A DNA stretch of 64,000 nucleotides, from positions 2,170,001 to 2,234,000 of the forward strand of contig JARGXX010000095.1 in assembly GCA_030374765.1 (NCBI GenBank). Reading direction: 5' to 3'. Numbering within the stretch: position 1 is the stretch's first letter; every line of letters starts with the position of its first letter. This DNA is from Agarophyton chilense (lineage: Eukaryota > Rhodophyta > Florideophyceae > Gracilariales > Gracilariaceae). A program made the translations under genes and the position numbers. The notes under the pieces were generated by a model. That model made no database searches. It saw nothing but the letters and a program-made list of their open reading frames with translations, and had not been told where the DNA came from. This document shows positions 49,745-61,859 of this stretch, one piece after another.

Positions 49745-50409
49745 TGTAGTATTCTACTATGTCGGAGAATCCGATAGGATGATTTTTCGCGAAGTCGCGG
49801 TTGGAACTCATAAGTGAGTGATGTCATCAAACTTGTGATATGAAACGGCAAACCGCGTAGGATGCCAGGAGGCAGGGTACAGTGTTGGGACACGTGGTAT
49901 CACGAGTGAAGTGGCTTGCAACGGCGCATGTAGTGGCGATCCACGTGGCTGGTTTTACTACCCTTTGTAGCTAGACGTCCATTAGGGACCGTACCCATAC
50001 AGTGGTTTGGCTAAGTGGCTGACCACTGGGTATTATTTACGTATTGTTTGGGCACTCACCCTGGCACACATTATATAGTGTACCAGAGGTGAGCGCCGAC
50101 TCCAAGTAAAGGAGACAACATGGGCATCATGAGTATTCTGTTCCTCGCTTAGGATTCCTTAACCGGAGATCCGGACGAGCTATAATAGATAGTCAGCTCC
50201 CAACCACTTCACGAGCCGTCTCGTACCTACGTTCCATCAACGTTTTACAGTTGCACTGTTCACCCTCGCTGGCGAGTAGTGGCCCACACTCCACTTCCAG
50301 CTCGCTGGTGTTGTAGCTCCACCACCTATTTTACTTCGCCGCAAGCGACCAATCGGCAGTCCGAACGCTGTCGCAGGTGTCTGCTCTCTCCGTTATAGCG
50401 GATACTACA
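49745..50409 (+). repeat. Chromovirus B 5' LTR
   Basis: TGTAGTATTCTAC to GCGGATACTACA, 665 bp. A TATA-like ttatatag lies at about 50,070-50,077 and recurs as gtatatag in the other copies, a candidate promoter for genomic RNA. Confidence 0.95.
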
Positions 50410-50411
50410 AG

Positions 50412-50423
50412 TGGTCTCCCGAC
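50412..50423 (+). other. Putative primer binding site, element B
   Basis: tggtctcccgac starts two bases after the LTR and is conserved in element A with one change. The matching tRNA end would read gtcgggagacca; I could not assign the tRNA. Confidence 0.6.
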
Positions 50424-50624
50424 TTAAAACCACTGTGGTCAGCTGCACTGAACAATTCGTGCCTGGAACGTGGAATCGATATCGGTATTTGGAAGAAGTG
50501 GAATCACTACAGTTATTGATTATCAAACCACCTCCGGAAATTGCGGAATTCATCGTGGTTGAACACGTGGTCGAGAAGTCGAAGACACCATTTGGTTCGC
50601 ACCTGGACTCAGGTTGTGTCTAGG

Positions 50625-52777
50625 ATGCCGAAGACCCGAAGCCAGTCGAGTACTGGTCGCCCCGGTCCTGCGGGACCACCCCGGAAACCGAGGCTCGCCT
50701 CATCTGTTGAAGCCGGAGAGCGGCTGTATCGTCAAGCGATGTCGCGCTCACGCTCGGTGAATGATGAACGAGATCTCTCGGATGTACCGGCCCCTGTGGC
50801 AGCGGCAGTCACGCCCACAACAGAAGCGGAAGTTGACCCTTAGGTCGTCGGACCTCAAGAAGAGAATGATTTGCGCAGGGAAGTGCGTCGTCTCAAGTCT
50901 GAGTCAAGCGCTTCGCGTGTGCGCATGGTTGCGTTGGAATCGCAGATTGCTGCTCTTATCGCTGATGTCGAACAATTACGCAGTGCGCATCAAGCACTCG
51001 TTCGTCAAGACGATGGGAAGCAGGTCTCTGCATCAGTGAAAACACTACGTGAGGATTTGAACCATCTACTGGAGAGGTACGGGAATACGCCCGATACGCT
51101 ACCCGGCTTATCCGTGGATGTAGAGGAAGTTCTCACTCGAGTGAACCCTCGTTTAGAACGCCTGGAGGCGGCATTTCATGCGCAGACTGCTGCTAAACCA
51201 GTCGTGCTGAAAGAGGATGGAGCTTCTTTGAAGGAAGCTCGTTCAAAGAAGTCGAATTCACGACAAAAGAAGCGGAAGTCCGCACGTGATTCGAGTGATG
51301 AATCGTCAAGTACGGAGGGTTTCAGTTCCAGTACTGATGATTCTGACGATTCAGATACGTCGGATGACAACGACAGTGATGATGGTCATCGAAGATTCCG
51401 ATCTCGGAAGAAGAACACGTCTTCGTGGTTAATGAGAAAAAAGGCTCACCTTACAGAAGATTGAAGGTGCTCCCGTGCACGAATCCGCTTTATCGGAAGG
51501 TCCTGAATTACAGGTACTACCGTCTGAAGGTGAAGAGCAAGAAGCGCTCAGGACGCGAAACCGCGAAGGTGAAGGATCATATCAAACGATTGAAGATCGG
51601 CCTTAATGATTTAACATTTGATGTAAAAACCCCCATTCTCGTTATCGAGTTTCTGACTCGATTCGTTGCCGAAACAGACACTCTAGCGATGAGTGAACCA
51701 CAGGCATTTGTGTCTTTACCACACTTCCTGAAGGGGTTTGCTTCAGAGCAATATCGTTCCGTATGCGGATCATTGACAGTCGATGAAGGCGGCGTTACCT
51801 CATGGCCAGAGGCGGTGCAGTATTTGCTGCGCAGTTACGCGACTTCAAACGCGATACGTCAGGCGATCCTGGATCTAAGGGATGTGACCCAAAAGCCTGA
51901 GGAGGGCGAAGCTGAGTACAGCTCAAGGATTAACAAAGCTTCGGTCCGCTGTGGAAACGTCCACTCGACGGAGGACAAGATTACCTTGTACATCGACGGG
52001 CTGGACCCGAGCATCAATTCGGTGGTAGCTCGATATCGAGAGAAGCATGGAAGAGTCTCCTGTTTGGAGTTAGTTCAGTTTGCGATAGCTGAAGGAGACG
52101 CGGCCAGAGCGCGTGGTAGCCCCCGTCGTTCAGTGGCTTTTGGAACCTCAATGGGTAAGGAGAAGATCTCCGCCAGAGTTCATCAGCGCAGCAAACTGCT
52201 ACATCTGGAATCTCCAGTGCACTCGCGAGTTTCGTCGTTGGGACCCAAAGGGAGTGACTCGCATGAGGAGGCGGTCCATTTAATGGAATATACGGACTCT
52301 TCTGTACCTACAGTGGATCTCCCGCACTCGGAGTCTCAGGACGAGGAAGCCCTAATGGCTATGGAGGGCCGTCGCCCTATGTACCGTCCCCACATGGTGC
52401 CTCCACAAGGAGGTTTTAAGAACCGGAAACACGGATGGGTGGATACTCGCACAGCATACCGTTCACAACATATGTTGACCAACCGTCGTGACGGTTTGAT
52501 ATGTTATTCATGTTATTGAAAACACCATTTAAGTGCAGAATGCACGCTTCCTGCAAAGGTTCTGAGTCGTATCATGACAAATTATGAAGCACTCTCAGAA
52601 GAGGAAAGGAGCCGCATATCGGCGGGCATGTATTGGAAAGCCAAAAGTTGGTTTTGTCAGACACCAATGCACCGGACGGATAAGCCGGTTGCTCAGAATG
52701 CTGAAGTGTTACAACCCGGAACCCCGGTAGGAAGAGGCGCCTTTGAGGCGAATCAGCCGGTGCAACCGGAAAACTAA
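50625..52777 (+). pseudogene. gag, element B (two stops, one frameshift)
   Basis: Start ATG 50,625 (MPKTRSQSSTG). The N-terminal region is basic, followed by a predicted coiled coil (about 50,870-51,190), then an acidic Ser/Asp-rich linker with KKRKSARD. The capsid-like part begins at 51,470 (NPLYRKVLNYR, HIKRLKIGL, VDEGGVTSW, SRINKASVR). A CCHC zinc knuckle lies at 52,502-52,543, and the frame ends at TAA 52,777. Lesions: TAG 50,841-50,843; a phase change at an A AAA AAG heptamer (51,437-51,443); and TGA 52,517-52,519 inside the knuckle where element A has Gly. Apart from these, the protein aligns closely with element A gag. The phase change could be a one-base loss from an A run or programmed. 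Confidence 0.85.
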
Positions 52778-52875
52778 GTGAGGGAGCCCCTAGGGGGTCG
52801 GCACTAGTCGATCCCGTAGTGCTGACCAAAGAGAGCTCGCCTTCCTGCTCCCGCGCTTGAAAGCCCAAGATTCTC

Positions 52876-55800
52876 TTGAGGCCTCCCAAATTTCCGCCGT
52901 ACGGAATCAATCCGCCGGACGGAAAGCGAGTGCAGTTTGACTGTGAGTTACATCGTCCTTGGAGACGTTATACTTGCCCGTCAAAAAGGGAAAGTTACCT
53001 CATGGTAGTGTCTAAAAGAAACTATAAGGTCTATGCCGACATCGGCTCTGACAGGAATCTGTTATCTTGTCGATTGACTATCCTGGACACAGGTGCTGGT
53101 CCGAACTCTATACGGGAATCGGAGCTTGCTCCTGCTGACTTAGAACGTATTAGATACGGTCCTTTACCAGACATCCGGGATGCCAACAAAAATGCTGTCA
53201 AGACACTGGGAACAGTTCGACTCGTGTTGCGTTTGGGACGCTTTGTAGTCCTAGTCGACTTCATCCTCTGTAAGACGTTACCTGCACCAGCGGTACTGGG
53301 ATGTGATTATTTCGACAAGTTTGTCGAAGCCATTTGCCCGCGAAGAAAACTAGTGGAACTAGATGATGGATCAATGGTACAAATTGTTCGCAAGCTAATG
53401 CGTCGTTGCTCTGAAGCACCTCCACTTCCACCATCTATGGAATACGGGAAATCTCGAGGACGTGTCTCGCCGAGGATTCGAGTAGCGAAGAATGCCATGC
53501 TGAAGGTGCAAACCCAAACTTGGGTTCAATTAAGAACAGAACGACACGGACTCGTGGTAATTCAACCGAATACTCGGATGTACGAATCCCGTGGATTGCT
53601 AGTCGCTAACGGCATTTCTCAGGTTGATCCTGGTAGCCCTTTTTGGATACTAGTGAGTAACTTCACCGATAACGATTATCAGATACCGAAGAATCAGGTT
53701 GTTGCAACAGCTTTGCCTCATCCCACAGTGGTGGTCCCTACTCATCTTTCTACTGCAGAAGGATTGGGACTAACCCATTTCGGTGACACAGACGAAGAAC
53801 TGCAAACTACGTCTGGAGATCAATTGCAAACGGCAAAAGATCCAGAGAGCCTGGTCGATGAGCTAGACTTAGCACATGTGTCGGAACACTACAGAACGAG
53901 TATCAGGTCTATGCTGAAGAAGTATACATACATGTGGAGTGGAAAACTAGGAGAGATCTCCGCTACGGAACACCACATTGATTTGGTCCCAGGGTCACGA
54001 CCCATCTCCCAACCACCCTAGAGAGCGGGACCGCGAACTCGCCAAACCGAGGAGGAGAATGTCAACAAAATGCTGGAAGAAGGAGTAATCGGAGCAGCTC
54101 AATCTGCTTGGGACTTACCAGTGGTGCTGGTCCCAAAACCTGATGGTTCTTTACGATTCTGTATCGATTATCGAAAACTGAACGCAGTTACAGTTCGGTA
54201 TACATACCCGTTGCCCCGAATGGATGAATGTATTGACAGCATAGGAGAAGCGAACGTGTTAACCACGTTGGACGCCAACTCTGGCTATTGGCAGGTGCCT
54301 GTAGCGGAAGAAGACCAAGACAAAACCGCATTTGCGTGTCACGCCAGTTTCTACCGTTTCAAAAGGATGCCCTTTGGCTTAACGAATTCACCATCTGCTT
54401 TTCAGCGTACTCTGGACATCTTGCTCTCAAGATACAAGTGGAAGACTTGTTTAGTCTATTTAGACGATGTGATCATCTTTTCCCAGGATGTGGAAAGCCA
54501 TTTATGGCATGTCGAAGAGATCCTTAAAGCACTACAGAGCGCAGGTATCACCTTGAAGTTCAACAAATGCGAATGGCTCGCTGGCACCGTCCGGTACTTA
54601 GGACATGTGATCAAGCCGGGACAGCTTGCCATTCAAGAGGCACAAACAGTGGCTCTCCACAAAGTACAACCTCCGTCGACACAAAAGCAATTGCGTTCTT
54701 TCCTCGGCTTGTGCAACGTCTACCGACGATTCGTGCCGCGATACTCGTATATAGCGGCACCGCTCAACGCAAAGCTGTGTAAAGAGCAACCAGTACAGCT
54801 GGAACAATTCAGACAAGCTGAAGTGGAAGCGTTCGACACGCTGAAGACCAAGATTATTACAGCCCCAGTCTTGGCGCTGCCCATCCCCGACCTACCATAC
54901 TCAGTGGATACCGACTCTAGCGAGTACCAAGTAGGGTGTCCCCTTTTTCAAACACACCCTGATGGTGAACGCAAACCCATTGGTTACTGGTCAAGATCGC
55001 TGAAGGCAGCTGAGAAGAAGTATTCAGTTTCAGAAAAGGAATGTTTTGCAGTCGTTTGGGCTCTAACCACATTGCGACCGTATCTCCAAGGAGAACGTTT
55101 TACCGTCAACACGGATCATTCGTCTCTACGATGGTTATTGTCTATTAAAGACCCGTCTGGCCGTCTCACACGATGGCGCTTACGCCTTTCTGAATTCGAT
55201 TTCGAAGTGAACTATAAGAAGGGATTGGCCAATGTCCAAGCTGACGCGCTATCGCGACTCAACACACTGGGCGAAACCCAAGGCGAAATAGATGAAGAGA
55301 TACCTTGGTTCTACATGGAGACCCATTCACCATCTTTTGAAGAAGAGGAACAAGAGACCCTTCATGATTATTCGGATGCCGAACTGTTCCTTTCATTAGC
55401 AGACACTGACCCTTCAGTTCAACTCGAACGAATCTCCTGCACTGAGCTCCTTAATGAGCACCACGCCGATACGTTTTGTGCATCGATACGCTCTCGTCTT
55501 AACGGGGGGGAGGAGCTCCCCTTTCCACTCGATTCACGAGGAATACTGTTAAGACATGTCGAAAAGCATGATCAAATCGTGATTCCACACGTCTTGAAGA
55601 GTCGAGTACTGCATCTGGCACACTACAGCAGGCTGTCTGGTCATCCAGAAGGAACGAAGGTGTTCATGACTCTAAGAAGAGATTTTTACTGGCCTACTTT
55701 GGAAATGGACTGCCATGCTACAGTGAGGTTGTGTACAACATGTGCGAAGAATCGCTTGAAGCTTTACAGGAAGCGAAAACCGATGAAGTTATTCCAGGCG

Positions 55801-57597
55801 AAAACGCCTTTACAATACGTCAGTGTCGACATCCTAGGGGAATTGATTCGCTCAAGGCGAGGTTATCGCTACCTATTGGTAATCACCGACCGCTTCTCGA
55901 AGCTAGTGCGGACTGTGCCGCTGAAGCGGATAATCGCAGCCGTAATCGCACAGGCGTTTATCAAACACTGGGTATTTATATACGGAGCACCAGAAGTTCT
56001 GTTATCAGATAATGGGAAGCAATTCGTTGCCAAGTTCTTCCAGAATGTTTGCCGCATTATGGGCATTCGAAACGTGTTCACCACGACCTATCATCCGCAA
56101 TGCAACGGTCAGGTGGAGCGTTTCAACCGCACGCTGATAGCAGCATTACGACACTTCATCACGGACCATCCTAAAGAATAGGACATGTTTACTGATAATC
56201 TGTGCTACGCGTACAATACGCAAGTGCATACCTCTACAAAGACGCCACGGTTCGACCTCGTGCTCTCACGTAACCCTCCGGCTTTACCGGTTGCGCTCGA
56301 CGATGAGACAGAATTGGACGCGCCGACCCCGGCTAAGTACCATCTGAAATGGATGAATGACCTGAAGGCCAGAGCGGAAGAAGCCGCTAAGGAGTTACCA
56401 AAGACGCAAGCTCGCTATAAGCGAAACTATGACGCCAGAAGGCGAAGAGAAAATCCGGCAATCCGAGTAGGAGGTCACGTCTTCGTGCGAGTTGAAAGAC
56501 CGGACAAACAGGAAGAATCTCGTCATAAGTTGTTGCCGATAGCGGCTGGACCCTTCAAAGTGGTGGACTTTGATGAAGACACATTGGTCATCAAGACAGG
56601 TGAAGACGTTGAACGTGTATTGCGCGATCGCGTTGAAGTCGCGCCTGACCCGCAAGTGGAAGTCCAGGTATCTGGTATAACTAAGGAGGCAATTGCGACG
56701 GAACGTCAAGGCAAAAGCCCAAGTGACTCTGGGGAGAGTGAACCGCCACCAATGGCTCGAGCGGAGGAGAAAGCTCTGGATCTCCCACCGCCAGCGGTTG
56801 CGTATGCCAATCACGGACAGCTTCCAAAATATCGGGATATGCGCCGTGGCACGCGCACACCCGTAAGTACAGAAATGGAACCTGAAAGCAGAAAAGATGT
56901 TTTGGAATTTGGCCCCAAGTACTTGGAAACGAGTGCACGCGAAAACGCGCCGTTGCCGCTTCAGGCTGAACCGTCAGGTGAAGCGCCACACGCTGTTCCG
57001 CCGATATCGGCTCCCATCCCTCGTGGGCAGGAAGAAGAAGAGGTATCGCCTCCTGTCGTGGTGCAATAACCATCATCCACCGAATAGCGGTCAGAATCGG
57101 ATAAACCGAAGGGAGTTCATCCACGAATGGAATTGAGAAGTAGCAAGAAGTACGCTTCTATAGAACCTGGAAGACAGGATAGCTCTTTATCTGAGAAAGG
57201 TTCTCAAGGAATGAGTACACTGCCCCTGCGGGCAGAACGACAGTTAGTCCACGAGCGAACGCTTAGCGACGCCGAGACTGCTAACACAGAGACGCTTGGG
57301 TCAGCCCTAAGGCATTTCAAACCTGTTAACAGAAGTCTCGTGCCAACAGCGAAGGCATTAAGAAACGCCCAGGAATATGTTATGGATCGCATATGTGAAC
57401 ACGGCGAGCATGAAGGTACCAGAGAATTACTGTATCGAGTCCGTTGGTACGGTTTTCCTCCGTAAGCGGATACGTGGGAACCTATAGCTCATATCCCCCA
57501 TTCGCAGCTCGTGCGAAATCATCGACGCATGCGACTACCACTCCCCAGGGAGATCAACTTCTCGATAATCGGGCTCATGGGCACATCCCATTTCTAA
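52876..57597 (+). pseudogene. pol of element B (PR-RT-RH-IN-chromodomain) with in-frame stops
   Basis: One phase stays open for about 1,570 codons except for stops at 54,019 (TAG), 56,179 (TAG), 57,067 (TAA), about 57,085 (TAG) and 57,463 (TAA). Protease: DTGAGPNS at 53,086, LGCDY near 53,297. Reverse transcriptase: FCIDYRKLNAV, YLDD at 54,457-54,468, FLGLCNVYRRFV. RNase H: VDTDSSEYQ, TDHSSLRWLL, ADALSRL. Integrase: HHCC finger near 55,613-55,750, catalytic VDIL, LLSDNGKQF and NGQVERFNRT, then GPFKVVDFDEDTLVI (GPY/F-type module). The chromodomain at 57,370-57,530 reads YVMDRICEHG, YRVRWYGFPP, stop, ADTWEPIAHIPHSQLV. TAG at 56,179 stands where element A has Trp. There is no frameshift, so decay is recent and by point mutation. 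Confidence 0.92.
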
Positions 57598-57699
57598 GTA
57601 TGGGCTACAAAGGTAGTAACAACTCGAAAGGCGAGAAGAAAACAAGAAGTCATGTGGAATAAACGTGAAAACACGCAAGCACAGGACATTTACTGATTA

Positions 57700-57800
57700 T
57701 CATCTATGAAGAACTCGAGAAGCGAGAAGAGATGAGTGAAGAACTCGAGAAGCGGGAAAGGAAGTATGAAACTCGAGAAGCGAGAAGAGATGAAGACTAG
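57700..57800 (+). repeat. Purine-rich imperfect tandem repeat
   Basis: Several copies of actcgagaagcg(a/g)gaa-like units lie between the pol end and the antisense frame. Element A has a purine-rich spacer at the same place (about 25,650-25,755) without clear units. Confidence 0.6.
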
Positions 57801-57839
57801 AAGATAAGAAGGGAACGTGAAGACACAAAGTCACCGGAG

Positions 57840-57845
57840 TTTTAT
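57840..57845 (-). promoter_or_regulatory. AATAAA on the antisense strand, element B
   Basis: Canonical hexamer 54 bases after the antisense stop at 57,899, matching the position in element A. Confidence 0.5.
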
Positions 57846-57898
57846 TGGTATCAAGATACAACCGCAAGGGTGTTGACGAGGAGTCTTTTCTAGGATCA

Positions 57899-59724
57899 TC
57901 AAAGAGACGTGCGAGCACGCAGGTTCGCAAGAAGCTTTGCGTGATCAACCTCAACTTGGTCCACGGGAAAGCCCGCATCTAAGAGGAACTGCCTCAGCGG
58001 ATCCAAGCCTGGATCTTCGACCGGCACTGCACTCGGTTGCTGGGTAAACCCATGAAAGTACTCTTGAGCAACTCCCGCCGCTGCGGATTGATCGACGGAA
58101 GTCGCTACGCCTGCCAGCTCTGGCTCGTCCTCGTAACCGAGTTCAGCCTCAGCTCCCGGCGCTTCCTCATACGGTTCCTCTCCGTTGTCGGATGGAGTAG
58201 CATCGTACATGTATCCAGTAAGCTGGTTCGGTTGCATGTCAGGCGGGTTCTCCCGAAGAAAGCGAGCCTGCTCGGAGGTGACCAACTGGCGCGTCCAGGG
58301 GTCGTACCAAACGAAATCTCCAGCACTTGCTGCTCGTCCAGGAGAATGGTCGTGGTGTCTTGCACGGGTTCCGCGAGCGGATTGATCAGTTGGCACTCCA
58401 GACCAATTGACACTGTCGATCAAATCCACAAGATGGAGGAAGTCGGCATGGTTCGCACGGGATCCCAGGACAAGGGAAAGATCGAGTTCTCTCGCATACC
58501 TTCGCGCTGTGGGCGACATGCACCAAACTCTAAAGGTACCATAAGCATCCCACATGAAGAAGACGGCCATCTTGGCGATAAACTCGGTATAAACCACCTT
58601 CGAATATCCCGAGAACGCGTCGTTTACCAACGCGGACCAAATGTAGCAAATAGCCGGTGGGAGGTCCACAGGTCACCACAAGGACTCTCGATCGCCGCCC
58701 AATGCTCCGGAATACGGATGTAGTGCCCGAAGCGCGCGTTCCGCCGGATGCGGTCAATCTCGATCATTTGATACGGCACCAAATAGCCCAAACTTGATCG
58801 AGTACGACGTTTTCAACGGGGATAATCCCAATAAGAAATGTCACGCTTTCGAAGGAAGCGGAACTCCGCACGGAGAAGAGGTTGCTGAAAGCAGAGAGCT
58901 GCATCACGCACACCGCGCACACCGCATCAACCACTAACATCGACTTCAACAAGTGTCTCGATATACGAGTAACCTTCACCGTCGGTACGGGCTTTCCAGA
59001 TATCTAGTTCCCAGTCCTGCGGGAGGAGAACCGTACTGATGAGCCGGTGAAGACGCTGGTAAATCAGCTTGGTGAACCGCGTACGGGCTTTGGACAAGGT
59101 TTCCGTTGAATATTGCGCAATCGCGATGTCTGGCAAAACAATATGGCTCGCCCAGTCGTCGCTATGAATCGCGTGTTCCGGAATACCGTCAGCGAAGTAC
59201 CTACCGTGTACATACTTTTGTATCAACCCGTCATCGCGGATAGCAACTGGATCAAACCAGGGCGCTTGCGCCAAATGTTCAACGTTGTCGAGACGATCTC
59301 GTCCATAGAAATCTGCAGGGTGCGGGTAGCTCCGCTGAGCACGACGAGAAGGAGCTCGAATCACACCAGCAGAGGCGACGTAAGCCGCGTTCGGCATCGG
59401 AGCCACGGTTGGCTGAGGTAACGGTACCGACCGGAATCCGGTGTACGGTGTGGGGAACGAACGGTATGGACCGAGTTGAGCAGTAGGCTGCGACGCATAA
59501 CCAGCAGTGTTAGACGGAGCCCCAGAAGACACATCCTCAGAGAAGGGCTGAAACGGGTTGGACCTGGCGTTCGGATTCATCGCGAAAGATTGAGCTGAAG
59601 AGCGGTGAGGAAGAGAATGCTGTTGAGAACTGTAAGAGTTGGTCGGGCGGCGAGGATTTCGTGATGAAGATGAGTACCCGGAACACCGGTCCGACTGCGT
59701 ACAAACGCTTCTTGCGTCCCCCAT
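57899..59724 (-). pseudogene. Antisense ORF protein (aORF), element B
   Basis: A minus-strand frame from ATG 59,724, only 24 bases from the 3' LTR, to TGA 57,899, about 608 codons. Lesions: TGA 58,927-58,929 (element A has Trp TGG), TGA 58,813-58,815 (element A has TAG at the same codon) and a one-base deletion near 58,675. Residues 1-130 are Ser/Pro/Gln-rich and probably disordered. The core shares with element A: RTDGEGYSYIE, LRAEFRFLRK, LGYLVPYQM, EFIAKMAVF, LDLSLVLGSR and GDFVWYDP. An acidic linker precedes the C-terminal LRQFLLDAGFP box. No signal peptide, membrane segment, zinc finger or known catalytic motif is visible. Function unknown. Tat/Ogre-type plant elements also carry antisense frames, but I see no similarity that I could claim. 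Confidence 0.78.
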
Positions 59725-59739
59725 GGTTCGCGCTTAACG

Positions 59740-59746
59740 AGGGGGG
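59740..59746 (+). other. Polypurine tract, element B
   Basis: gagggggg immediately upstream of the 3' LTR, the expected plus-strand primer. Confidence 0.6.
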
Positions 59747-59748
59747 TA

Positions 59749-60413
59749 TGTAGTATTCTACTATGTCGGGGAAACTGATAGGATGATTTTTCGCGAAGTC
59801 GCGGTTGGAACTCATAAGTGAGTGATGTCATCAAACTTGTGATATGAAACGGCACACCGCGTAGGATGCCAGGAGGCAGGGTACATTAGTGGAACACGTG
59901 GTATCACGAGTGGACTGGCTTGCAACGGCGCATGTAATGGCGATCCACGTGGCTGGTTTTACTACCCTTTGTAGCTAGACGTCCATTAGGGACCGTACCC
60001 ATACAGTGGTTTGGCTAAGTGGCTGACCACTGGGTATTATTTACGTATTGTTTGGGCACTCACCCTGGCACACAGTATATAGTGTACCAGAGGTGAGCGC
60101 CGACTCCAAGTAAAGGAGACAACATGGGCATCATGAGTATTCTGTTCCTCGCTTAGGATTCCTTAACCGGAGATCCGGACGAGCTATAATAGATAGTCAG
60201 CTCCCAACCACTTCACGAGCCGTCTCGTACCTACGTTCCATCAACGTTTTACAGTTGCACTGTTCACCCTCGCTGGCGAGTAGTGGCCCACACTCCACTT
60301 CCAGCTCGCTGGTGTTGTAGCTCTACCACCACTTTTACTTCGCCGCAAGCGACCCATCGGCATTCTGAAGGCTGTTGCAGGTGTCTGCTCTCTCCGTTAG
60401 AGCGGATACTATA
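59749..60413 (+). repeat. Chromovirus B 3' LTR
   Basis: 665 bp, same ends as the 5' copy except that the last CA reads TA. Followed by the target duplication ACTAC at 60,414-60,418. Confidence 0.95.
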
Positions 60414-60736
60414 ACTACTGACCATATGGTGTTGGTCTCTCCGAGCAAGAATCTCCAGGAAACGAAGCATCAGATCGCCTACGAGGACATAAGGTTAGTC
60501 CCGCGTTCATCCCTTCTACAGGAACTGGATATATAGAAGCTTTGCTATTCGTCCTTACCAGACACAAACGCCCAAGAAGAACCGATCCCAGTCCCTGAAA
60601 AAACGAATTATTTCGATTGTTCTTCCCTTCCTCCTCTTCTATATGAAGAAGCCATAGGATTTCCTGTGCTGAATATGCAAGACCCTTTGAGTTTCGACCA
60701 AAACACTGTGAAGGATCGATGATAACGGTTAAGCCC
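60414..60736 (+). pseudogene. Copia pol relic, part 2 (integrase end and linker)
   Basis: After the duplicated ACTAC the Copia frame continues: DHMVLVSPSK, then HQIAYEDIRLVPRSSLLQEL. This is the wording of the integrase C-terminal end of these Copia elements (AYEDIRL-P). A polar linker runs to two stops near 60,718. It is the direct continuation of the piece ending at 49,744. Confidence 0.75.
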
Positions 60737-61153
60737 TGTAAGCCGCTGGGCCCTGAGGGCTCTTACAAGCGACAAGTGGACGGGTCGACTTCAGGTGGAC
60801 TCTTGTAGTTTATTAATTTATTTTTAAGTAGTGTAATAGATTTGCATTGCAGTGCCAGGGAGATCCCAGCGCCTCGCCAGTACTATTTACTTGGCTCGAG
60901 TGACGTTTCTCCCTTAGAATCAGGTAGGCACCGTTAGAGTACTAAATAATCCTCCTTGGTATATTAGTTCCACCCTTTGGTCTTCAAGCCATCGTTTCCG
61001 TAGCTCCAACCAGTAGGAGTACGCAGTAAACGCCAGCCCATTGCACCAAGTACTTTGCGAGTGCCGCCGTCAAGGATTCGAACCTTAGGACCAGCTCTAC
61101 CACGCTACCACCGGTCGAGACCCGTACGCTGACCCAACAGTCATTGCGTTACA
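60737..61153 (-). repeat. tRNA-box repeat, copy 2 (inverted)
   Basis: Inverted copy of 27,998-28,401. On the minus strand it begins TGTAACGCAATGAC at 61,153. A cleaner A-box (tagcgtggtagagc) and a perfect B-box (ggttcgaatcc) are about 9 bases apart, near 61,066-61,108. It extends slightly further than copy 1 and ends in ggcttaca. No target duplication was found. Confidence 0.72.
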
Positions 61154-61199
61154 AACATATCGAACGAACCAAACTTGTGTTCTCTGCACCCGTTCTCTT

Positions 61200-61847
61200 T
61201 GTCAGTCTCCACAAACATACGAACGCCACGTGCAAAGCCTCAAGCATAGATAGCACCGCCGGCCGTCCGGACACAATCGTAAACGACCATCCAAGCTCTC
61301 GTCGTCACAGGTTATGGTGCCCATTACGAGTTTCGCATAACCCATCCCGCCCTCGCCTATATCTCTTATCCGCGTTGCATTCTCTATACCGAACCCTACC
61401 GCACAGTTTTCTTTCCCTTTAAAATCTCTCTAGTCTCTCAAACAAAGCTTGAAGTCTTATTTCATCGATCCAAAACGGCTTATCCAAGTTCAAGAGAGAG
61501 CCTCTACCAACGTCGCCAAATCTACGCACTACAAAGCGAAATTTCTCAAAATCCGTTCTCCCTAGCACATCCCGAGCACACAAATGCTCGCCGACATCTT
61601 AACTAAGCAGTTGAAGATGCAAAGCTTCATTCCGCTGCCTTTCGCACTTAACATCGTCCCTCCTTCTCGAGAGTCCTCCCATCAGCGTGCCGGGGACTGT
61701 CAGTCTGCACCAGTCTCCCACGCTGATGAGAGCACTTTGTCAGACTGTACACACACACGAACGCCACGTGCAAAGCCTCAAGCATAGATAGCACCGCCGG
61801 GCGTCTGGACACAATCGTAAACGACCAACCAAGCTCTCGTCGTCACA
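61200..61847 (+). mobile_element. Mini-Copia element with 110-bp LTRs
   Basis: Two direct repeats of exactly 110 bp (61,200-61,309 and 61,738-61,847), both TGTCAG to GTCACA, with about 8 differences by eye. The 428-bp interior has no gag or RT, but at 61,584-61,690 it keeps MLADILTKQL, the end of a Copia RNase H, just before the second LTR. So it is an internally deleted Copia element, similar in plan to TRIM elements. Flanks are ctctt and ctcat, an imperfect match for a 5-bp duplication. It lies inside the older Copia relic. Confidence 0.7.
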
Positions 61848-61859
61848 CTCATCATTCTT

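Larger units (their letters stand above)
49745..60413 (+). mobile_element. Chromovirus B (Ty3/Gypsy), structurally complete
   Basis: A 10,669-bp LTR retrotransposon with two 665-bp LTRs and the perfect 5-bp target duplication ACTAC (49,740-49,744 and 60,414-60,418). It contains a primer site, gag, pol ending in a chromodomain, an antisense frame and a polypurine tract. The LTRs differ at roughly 20-25 places by eye (about 3-4 percent), so insertion is not recent. Coding parts have few frameshifts but several point-mutation stops, so the copy is not autonomous. It inserted into a Copia pol gene. The solo LTR at 24,562-25,226 belongs to the same family. Confidence 0.95.
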